A DNA stretch of 64,000 nucleotides from positions 124,001-188,000 of the forward strand of contig NZ_JAUKFY010000004.1 in NCBI RefSeq assembly GCF_030489605.1, in the 5' to 3' direction. Numbering within the stretch: the stretch's first letter is position 1; each line of letters starts with the position of its first letter. The position numbers and the translations under genes were made by a program. This document shows positions 58,084-64,000 of the stretch, in pieces. Origin of the DNA: Brevibacillus laterosporus. Lineage in GTDB: Bacteria > Bacillota > Bacilli > Brevibacillales > Brevibacillaceae. The notes under the pieces are model-generated. The model was not told the DNA's origin, searched no databases, and was given only the letters and a program-made list of their open reading frames with translations.

Positions 58084-59019
58084 TCATTCTATCGTTAAAC
58101 TTTCTTCCACACAAAGTATTCCTTCATGAGCGGTTACAGTACCTCTCACACCTAATGGTAAAGGGAGGTTAATAGGATCGTGACCGATTTGCATATTAGC
58201 CAGTGTAGGTTTCTGAAAAGGAACAATGATTCTTTCCAAAACCTCCTCCACCGTAAAGCTTTCTTTCCCCTCTCTTGAGGCACAAGCCTCCCAGGAGCCT
58301 AAGACGATTGCACTTGCATCAGAAAATTTACCTGCTAAAGCTAATTGAGTTAACATGCGATCCACTTGATACGGCTCTTCATCTATATCTTCTAAAAATA
58401 ATATTTTATCCGTCGTATCAAGCTCGTATGCTGTTCCCAGCGTCGTACATATTAAGCTAAGATTCCCGCCAACTATAGTGCCAGATGCCGTACCTGGCAC
58501 AAGACAACGAGCAGCTATATCAGGTGGATTTACGATTTCACCCAACGGCTCTGCACAAAAGAATGCCCGTTCTAAGTACTCTTTAGAAAGGGGATCAAAA
58601 CCATTAACCGGTTCTACTGCTGCCATGGGTCCGTGCAGAGTAGCCAAGCAAGCTTCCTGCATAAATGCCGTATGCAACGCTGTAATATCACTGTAGCCAA
58701 TAAATAACTTCGGATTCTCTGCTATAATGGAGTAATCCAATAAGTCTAAAAGCTGCGGTGTGCCATAGCCTCCTCGAAGACACCAAATCGCCCTCACCTC
58801 AGGATCGCTAAACATCGTTTCCAACTCACAGGCCCTATTTTCTGGTGTATCACTTAAATATCCTCCAAAGGATCGATAGCTGCTAGGCCCTACCTTAACA
58901 CGAAATCCCATAGCTTCTACCTCGGATACCGCCTTCTCTACCCGATCCCCCTCTACTGGACTCGCGGGCGCTATTAATCCAACGCAATCTCCAACTCGTA
59001 ATGTACGTCCTTTATTCAT
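58084..59019 (-). CDS. LD-carboxypeptidase (peptidase family S66)
   Basis: 311 residues. Nucleophile Ser in FIGYSDITALHTAF (about 110), with the preceding WCLRGGYGTPQLLDLLDY, and the C-terminal catalytic Glu/His regions in FLEDIDEEPYQVDRML and NMQIGHDPINLPLPLG. This is the S66/LdcA family, which removes the terminal D-Ala of tetrapeptides in recycled murein or cleaves microcin-like adenylates (MccF branch). The GYSD nucleophile context is shared by both, so the exact substrate is open. Ribosome site TAGGGGG. Confidence 0.88.
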   Translation of the reverse strand: MNKGRTLRVGDCVGLIAPASPVEGDRVEKAVSEVEAMGFRVKVGPSSYRSFGGYLSDTPENRACELETMFSDPEVRAIWCLRGGYGTPQLLDLLDYSIIAENPKLFIGYSDITALHTAFMQEACLATLHGPMAAVEPVNGFDPLSKEYLERAFFCAEPLGEIVNPPDIAARCLVPGTASGTIVGGNLSLICTTLGTAYELDTTDKILFLEDIDEEPYQVDRMLTQLALAGKFSDASAIVLGSWEACASREGKESFTVEEVLERIIVPFQKPTLANMQIGHDPINLPLPLGVRGTVTAHEGILCVEESLTIE

Positions 59020-59143
59020 GTCCGTTTCCCCCTAGGTGTCTGATGAAATTGTTATTGTTCAAACTCATTTTCTATACGTATGAGCTGTATCAGGCCTTTT
59101 ATCCCCGTTCCTTTCGAAAAATAACTATCGTCTTCAAATATTT

Positions 59144-60211
59144 TTATAAAGGATTGATGGGGAGGGCAACAGTGACAATCGTCCCCTCATTTTCCTGACT
59201 ATGAATCATGATTCTCCCCTGATGCTGTTTCACGACTTGATAACACATAGTGAGTCCCAGTCCTGTTCCTTTTTCCTTCGTCGAATAAAAGGGTTCTCCT
59301 AACCGATGCAAGCGTTCTTCTTCAATGCCGATACCTTCATCCACGATTGCTATGCATACCTCTAGCTCGTTTACATACACTGTCAGAAAAATATCTCCCC
59401 CATCAGGCATTGACTCGGCTGCATTCATGAACAAGTTTAGTAAAACTCGCTTCATTAAGTCCCGATCGCAGCTAATCATGGGGATTTCTCCATAGAAATG
59501 AAAATCAATGTGGATATCTAGGATCAGGGATTGATTTTCTTCATAAAATAGCTCAATTGCTTCCTCTACAAGACTGGGAAGATACAGATAGTCACGTTGT
59601 ATTGGTTCAGGTAAAGACAACTGCATAAATCCATCAACAATCTGTTCGATTCGTTCGAATTCTCCCCCCATGATTTGCAGATACTTCTGTATCCTCTCAT
59701 CTCTGTTTTCCATTTGCTTCTCCATTAATTTAAGAAAACCCTTTAAAGAGGTTAAGGGATTACGTAATTCATGAGCAATGGCAGCTGAGAGCTGACCTAC
59801 TACCCATAGCTTCTCAGATTTACACAGCTTCTCTTCCACAAGCTTTCGTTCGGTAATATTGCGTACAATCCCAACTACAAATTGAGTTGAATTTGCTTGC
59901 TGAATGGGATGTAAGGCAATTTCGTACGTAGAGGTACCAAGCGGAGCGTTCAGACTTTCTTCATATTCGACTGTGGATTGCTGTTGTACGGCCTCTAAAC
60001 ATTTATCCACAGAAAAGAGCATTGATTCTTCTTTGAAAGAGGCTTGTATAGGTTTTCCAACAACGTCCTCATATTCATATCCAGTAGCTTCTAAAAATGC
60101 TTCATTTGCCTGTAACACAACGAATTGCTGATCTGCCGTTACTTCTATCAAGAAGATAATGTCTTTTACTTGATTCATCAGAAATGAAAACGTGGCCAAC
60201 TCAGTTTGCAT
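59144..60211 (-). CDS. PAS-domain histidine kinase (sporulation-kinase type)
   Basis: 355 residues, cytoplasmic. PAS domain (about 12-125, ANEAFLEATGYEYEDVVGKP), then HisKA with IAHELRNPLTSLKGFLKLM (about 150-168, the form typical of KinA/KinE phosphorelay kinases) and HATPase with NLFMNAAESMPDGG, DEGIGIEEE and GTGLGLTMCYQV. No response regulator is adjacent, as expected for kinases feeding Spo0F. Role in sporulation initiation is inferred by similarity. Confidence 0.85.
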   Translation of the reverse strand: MQTELATFSFLMNQVKDIIFLIEVTADQQFVVLQANEAFLEATGYEYEDVVGKPIQASFKEESMLFSVDKCLEAVQQQSTVEYEESLNAPLGTSTYEIALHPIQQANSTQFVVGIVRNITERKLVEEKLCKSEKLWVVGQLSAAIAHELRNPLTSLKGFLKLMEKQMENRDERIQKYLQIMGGEFERIEQIVDGFMQLSLPEPIQRDYLYLPSLVEEAIELFYEENQSLILDIHIDFHFYGEIPMISCDRDLMKRVLLNLFMNAAESMPDGGDIFLTVYVNELEVCIAIVDEGIGIEEERLHRLGEPFYSTKEKGTGLGLTMCYQVVKQHQGRIMIHSQENEGTIVTVALPINPL

Positions 60212-60475
60212 TGTTTTCCCTCTCCAGCTTTACGATCCTTTATTGTCTACTAAAAAACATCCTCCTCTTAGATTCGCCCCTGTATATCTATTTTCTTGCA
60301 ATCAGCTTTCTCTAAACTGCAAAAACGGATTGCTAGTCTTGTCTATAATAGAACAGCAATCTAGATCTACAGCTACATAAAAGAAAGGGACAAGCATGTT
60401 TCCTCCGCTCATCCCTCGTTCGTTCGTATTATAAAAATACTTTTGGCCATAGGCTAAGAAGAAGCTGTGTAGGAG

Positions 60476-60880
60476 CTACGAGATTTTTCTTCTCCCAAGA
60501 AATCCTTCTTCCACACCATGATAGTGGCTAACACTCCCCTCTCCCAGCTTCCAACAGAGATATACCTCTACTCCATCTAGAATGGCCGGAAAATCCACTA
60601 ACCCAAGCTCTACCTCTTTAACCTTCATACCATGTCTTTCGATCGCTTCAGCATGCATGGTATATTCCATATGCAAAAACTCTATCTGACATTCTAATTC
60701 AAAAACCTCATGATCCGCAAAGTCATTAATCCCAATATGGTCAACATGACTTTTGACGATTTGCAAGCGGTGATATTTCTCAGAAATTTCGCGCTTTTGA
60801 TCTCGTAAAAAAAGGAGCTCTTTTTCTAGAAACGGGATATATTGATTCGCTTCTTCTAGACTAAAGTATTTCTTGCTCAT
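60476..60880 (-). CDS. DUF2203 family protein
   Basis: 134 residues. N-terminal KYFSLEEANQYIPFLEKEL, a helical centre, and the C-terminal VDFPAILDGVEVYLCWKLGEGSVSHYHGVEEGF (in part: VYLCWKLGEGSVSHYHG) are hallmarks of DUF2203. The CW(K/R)xGE...WH-like ending suggests metal binding. Function unknown. Monocistronic. Confidence 0.85.
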   Translation of the reverse strand: MSKKYFSLEEANQYIPFLEKELLFLRDQKREISEKYHRLQIVKSHVDHIGINDFADHEVFELECQIEFLHMEYTMHAEAIERHGMKVKEVELGLVDFPAILDGVEVYLCWKLGEGSVSHYHGVEEGFLGRRKIS

Positions 60881-61035
60881 ACAGACTTTCTCCCTTCTAC
60901 GTAATAATTTTACTTATAAATAACACCAGACTTATCGCATTATTCATTTTTCTTCTAAATATTTTACATGAAAACGTCTTCTAATGTAATCCAAAGAACT
61001 GTAAATACCTGGTCTCTAAAGGTAGCTATTTTTTC

Positions 61036-61065
61036 TTGCCATCTTTGTTTTACTCTCGCTACAAT
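61036..61065 (+). promoter_or_regulatory. Promoter of the SprT-like gene
   Basis: TTGCCA, 18-base spacer, TACAAT. Seven bases after the -10 element comes the ATG at 61072, so the transcript may begin at or just before the start codon. Confidence 0.5.
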
Positions 61066-61071
61066 AGAGAT

Positions 61072-61776
61072 ATGAATAGTAAACAAAAACCAACAGCCCT
61101 CATGTTAAAATATTTATACGCCCACCTTTTTGTTGTGGACCTAAAACGTGAATTGGAGCTGGAGAAGCTCTCCTATCAGGACGTATATGATTTTATTCAG
61201 CAAATAAAACGTTTAACAAAGGAAAAACAACAAACGTTATCACTCTCTAGTAGCTTTCAAGAGAGAGCTATTTGGAGAATTGATACTTCTTCCTCCGCGG
61301 AACTGTATCAAATTGGCAATCAATTAAGCCTTCATTATTTTGGCCGTCCTTGTAAAATTCCTATCGAATGGGATAAATCAGTAAAGGATGCCGCAGGAAG
61401 GTTTATTTTTGAGCGAACCTATCAAAAGCCTATTAAAATCGTACAAAGCCTGTGGCAATACAATCAATTTGGCGCCCAGCATGTCATCGCCACTCTTAAG
61501 CATGAGCTTGCTCATTACCATCTGTGCTTGCAAAATAAGCCCTTTGCGGATGGTACGCCAGAATTCGTAACCGAATGTAAACGCATAGGGGCTCCCTTAT
61601 TTGCGGTTAAAATGCTGGAAGGTTATCAGACATACTGTTCTGAGTGCGGCAGAAAGGCAGATATTTTAAAAAAAGCGCGTAAAAAAGATAAAAGCCCTTG
61701 CTGTAAAGCGACACTCTTATGCAAAGAGTATGTCATTCGTTTGCCTGATGGACGTCTTGTAGAAGTAGAAGTGTAA
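61072..61776 (+). CDS. SprT-like zinc metalloprotease-fold protein
   Basis: 234 residues from ATG 61072. The HExxH zinc motif is ATLKHELAHYHL (about residues 140-151), with a second metal-type cysteine set CSECGRKADIL...SPCCKATLLC (zinc ribbon) at the C-terminus. This is the SprT/SprT-like family; B. subtilis YdcK is similar. Such proteins are thought to act on chromatin- or RNA-linked processes, but bacterial substrates are unclear. No ribosome site precedes the ATG; see the leaderless observation. Confidence 0.85.
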   Translation: MNSKQKPTALMLKYLYAHLFVVDLKRELELEKLSYQDVYDFIQQIKRLTKEKQQTLSLSSSFQERAIWRIDTSSSAELYQIGNQLSLHYFGRPCKIPIEWDKSVKDAAGRFIFERTYQKPIKIVQSLWQYNQFGAQHVIATLKHELAHYHLCLQNKPFADGTPEFVTECKRIGAPLFAVKMLEGYQTYCSECGRKADILKKARKKDKSPCCKATLLCKEYVIRLPDGRLVEVEV

Positions 61777-61794
61777 TTGTAAAGGAGAAGGAAA

Positions 61795-62103
61795 ATGAGC
61801 CGCAAAGAAATTGAGGAACAGATTATCCGACAATATCAGCATGATGAACATATGATGATTCTAGTCTTTGCACAATGGTGCATCAATCATGGACTTGATC
61901 CACATGAGCTATATCAGAGAGCGTATCCCAAGCAAGGTCAAAATCCATTGCTTAACCAAATCATGGAGCTGACCGTTCCCAGGGAAGAAGCCGGCACGAT
62001 TGAAAATGCTACACTGCTTGCTATGCTATCCATGTATGAAAATGATGATCTTGCCTGCGTGGTGAGTGAGGAGATAGAGAGAGTAGCAGCACCTAAAAGC
62101 TAA
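61795..62103 (+). CDS. Hypothetical protein downstream of the SprT-like gene
   Basis: 102 residues with a strong ribosome site (AAAGGAGAAGGAAA). Mainly helical and acidic at the end (ENDDLACVVSEEIERVAAPKS). Contains the aromatic/His segment CINHGLDPHELYQRAYP. Likely co-transcribed with the SprT-like gene (18-base gap). Not recognised; conserved neighbours would be needed for a role. Confidence 0.6.
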   Translation: MSRKEIEEQIIRQYQHDEHMMILVFAQWCINHGLDPHELYQRAYPKQGQNPLLNQIMELTVPREEAGTIENATLLAMLSMYENDDLACVVSEEIERVAAPKS

Positions 62104-62174
62104 GAACTGATTTATTACTTACAAGCAAAGCCTACTGCTACGAAGTTAAAAATCTGAATGTGTGAAAGGCGGAT

Positions 62175-62213
62175 GATCGGGCGTACGTATTAGCTTGTCG
62201 CGTACACCCGATC
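62175..62213 (+). terminator. Terminator after the SprT-like operon
   Basis: GATCGGG-GTACG and CGTAC-CCCGATC arms, followed by TTTCTATTTATT, 72 bases after the operon's stop codon. Confidence 0.75.
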
Positions 62214-62238
62214 TTTCTATTTATTCCCCGCTACATTC

Positions 62239-63936
62239 TTACATATTTTCATAATCAGCTTGTTCTAACCAATCTACAATGTCCTTAACAACTGAATCTA
62301 GACAGCCTGCTGTAAATGGAGAGCGCAGCCCTGCCAGCTCGACAATCTCCGTAAAGCTTTTGCTGCCTCCTACTTCGCAAATACGCAAGTAGTTTTTCCA
62401 CGCTTGTTCTCGATCTTTATTTGCTAATTGCCAAAACTGGAAGGCACAGATTTGAGCGAGACCATAATCAATATAATAAAATGGATACTTGAAGATATGG
62501 CGCTGCTGATGCCAGTAGTTTCCGCGCTCTAAATAATCATTCTCTTCAAAGTTGTAGTAAGGACGGTACTCCCGTTCTAGCTGCCTCCATGCTTGTTTGC
62601 GATCCTCGGGGCTTGCTGTGTGATTTTCGTAAACATAATGCTGGTATTCATCCACCATGCAAATATACAGAATGGAGGAAAGACTATCATGTACATGCTC
62701 ATATTTAAATTTCTCAGCGTCCTCTTTAAAAAAGAGAGACATCCATGGCCAGGTTAAAAATTCCATGCTCATGGAATGAATCTCTGCTGATTCACTAGTT
62801 GGAAAGATACATTCTGGCATGGGGATGTGCCTACTGGAATAAGCTTGGAAGGCATGACCTACCTCATGTGTTAGCACAACAACATCATGGGAAGTTCCAT
62901 TAAAGTTGGCAAAAATAAATGGAACTTGTTGCTCCTGAAAATAGTCACAGTAGCCGCCTGTTGCCTTTCCTTTTCTGCTATACACATCAAGCAAGCCTTT
63001 ATCTACCATCATTTGAAAAAACTCATTCGTCTCAGGTGATAGCTCCTTATACATTCTTTTCCCGTTTTCTAAGATCCACTCCGGCTCTCCCTTAGGGACT
63101 GGATTTCCAGAAGGAAACAACAAAGGATCATCGTAATAAGTTAAAGTCGAGACTCCAATGTGTTGTCGCTGACGTTCTTTTAGCCGGTTCAGGGCTGGTA
63201 CAATCTGCTTTTTCACTTGTTCACGGAATACTCCAACCATCTCTTGGTTATAGTCAATTCGTTGCATACGGGCATAGCCTAGCTCCACGAAGGAAGGAAA
63301 GCCCAGCTGATGTGCGATAGCTGTTCTGATTTTAACAAGCTTGTCAAATATGTGGTCTAGTTCTGCTTCATGATCTTTCATATATTGATATTTTGCATCA
63401 CTGGCTTTTTTACGAATATCCCGATCGGTTGATTGCTGATACGGGCCTAGTTCGGGTAAGGATAGTTCCTTGCCATCAAATTCAGCCTTGGCACTGGCTA
63501 TCAATTTTACATATTCGCTACAATATTTATTCTCCTCCTGCAGATCATGAAGAACATCTGGAGAGAAGGTACTCATTTGCTTTTCTGCCAATGTAAAATA
63601 AACCTTCCCCCACTTTTGCTCATGCTTCTCTCTGTGGCGAGAATGTAAAATTGCACGATAGTATTCGTTCTTCCACTCATCAAAGTAAGGAACCTGCTCA
63701 TCGTAAAATTCTTGTTCTTTCTTATAAAAGTCATCTTCCGTGTTTATACAAAAACGATTGCTAGCGATGCTCCATGCTGTTAGAAATTTTCGTTGTAAGG
63801 CGAGTATAGTCGTTATGGCTGCTTCTTCTTGTTCATAAGTACTTATTTCTGTAAATTTATTCAATTGTTCAGTAAATTCTTCCTTCAATTGAGACATATC
63901 AATTCGTTCATACGGAAAATCCTTAAATTGTAACAT
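62239..63936 (-). CDS. pepF: Oligoendopeptidase, M3 family (PepF-type)
   Basis: 565 residues. The zinc motif is VLTHEVGHAFQAYSSRH (about 355-371, HExGH), the third ligand Glu follows in SAEIHSMSMEF, and the C-terminal YYIDYGLAQICAFQFW is a hallmark of the M3 PepF subgroup. Cytoplasmic; hydrolyses short peptides from protein turnover, signals or transport. Length matches the family. Ribosome site GGGGGAG. The gene's promoter lies close to the right edge of the window. Confidence 0.93.
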   Translation of the reverse strand: MLQFKDFPYERIDMSQLKEEFTEQLNKFTEISTYEQEEAAITTILALQRKFLTAWSIASNRFCINTEDDFYKKEQEFYDEQVPYFDEWKNEYYRAILHSRHREKHEQKWGKVYFTLAEKQMSTFSPDVLHDLQEENKYCSEYVKLIASAKAEFDGKELSLPELGPYQQSTDRDIRKKASDAKYQYMKDHEAELDHIFDKLVKIRTAIAHQLGFPSFVELGYARMQRIDYNQEMVGVFREQVKKQIVPALNRLKERQRQHIGVSTLTYYDDPLLFPSGNPVPKGEPEWILENGKRMYKELSPETNEFFQMMVDKGLLDVYSRKGKATGGYCDYFQEQQVPFIFANFNGTSHDVVVLTHEVGHAFQAYSSRHIPMPECIFPTSESAEIHSMSMEFLTWPWMSLFFKEDAEKFKYEHVHDSLSSILYICMVDEYQHYVYENHTASPEDRKQAWRQLEREYRPYYNFEENDYLERGNYWHQQRHIFKYPFYYIDYGLAQICAFQFWQLANKDREQAWKNYLRICEVGGSKSFTEIVELAGLRSPFTAGCLDSVVKDIVDWLEQADYENM

Positions 63937-64000
63937 GTTGTGTTATCTCCCCCTTATCTAATTTGGATTCGTTTTATAAAGGAAAACTCCTGCTTTTTTG

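Noticed and set aside
1-64000. CRISPR arrays, tRNA or rRNA genes, insertion sequences, prophage att sites
   Set aside because: No regularly spaced repeats, tRNA cloverleaf, rRNA or transposase sequence was seen on either strand by reading; weak or degenerate cases could be missed without a search tool.

Overview
The window looks like chromosome of a low-to-moderate GC, spore-forming member of the Bacillales. Ribosome binding sites are strong AGGAGG-type sites. Spore-associated and bacillithiol-linked genes are present (SleL-like hydrolase, sporulation-type histidine kinase, YpdA-like reductase), as are preQ1 and cobalamin riboswitches and many intrinsic terminators. The combination of a eut operon, a CBM-bearing GH18 chitinase, a B. 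subtilis-type Fnr and a Tet(L)-like pump suggests Brevibacillus, possibly the B. laterosporus group. That assignment is an inference from gene content; no search was run.

Layout: (1) 1-6040, minus strand: the 5' part of an ethanolamine-utilisation operon, eutG-eutS-eutP-eutV-eutW-eutA-eutB (cut by the window edge). Three leaders carry the two-hairpin EutV target plus an intrinsic terminator. (2) 6078-7206, minus: a cobalamin riboswitch driving a DUF4430 lipoprotein and an ECF S component, probably the B12 supply for ethanolamine ammonia-lyase. (3) 7316-12611: a FAD dehydrogenase, an orphan ABC ATPase, a preQ1-controlled queuosine-precursor transporter and a graveyard of three pseudogenes. (4) 12795-20446, minus: a nine-gene operon with a PRD regulator, an amidohydrolase, four proteins of unknown function (two integral-membrane) and the D-glucosaminate-6-phosphate enzymes DgaE and DgaF, but no recognisable PTS. 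(5) 20777-25548: secreted chitinase, a candidate small RNA, and HelD. (6) 25565-36003: an anaerobic island with a NasC-like molybdoenzyme, a four-cluster ferredoxin, a Tat-exported Rieske protein, a membrane subunit, Fnr, NarK, two radical SAM/SPASM proteins and a hemerythrin. Fnr-like boxes lie in its three main regulatory regions. (7) 36037-42558: drug efflux, SleL, NlpC/P60, a two-component system and a CHRD protein. (8) 43047-49731, minus: a second YidC behind a 95-codon MifM-like upstream ORF, a divergent polysaccharide deacetylase, NagZ, and a NamZ-AmiE fusion for muropeptide recycling. (9) 49892-51449: a Tet(L)-like pump behind a 17-codon leader peptide with two mutually exclusive hairpins. 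(10) 51549-63936: mostly housekeeping, small and hypothetical genes (YpdA, FAD monooxygenase, DeoD, LD-carboxypeptidase, PAS kinase, SprT, PepF).

RNA-level control is the main theme. In one window I see EutV antitermination leaders, cobalamin and preQ1 riboswitches, a translation-arrest-type leader before yidC2, a translational attenuator before the Tet(L)-like gene, and a candidate trans-acting RNA. The strongest leads for new biology are the MifM-like and Tet(L)-type leaders, the DUF4310/4311/4312/SFCGS operon as a possible unrecognised transport or phosphorylation system, the Rieske-containing nitrate-reductase-like operon, and an orphan pair of hairpins with EutV-type hexaloops at the end of the B12-controlled unit.
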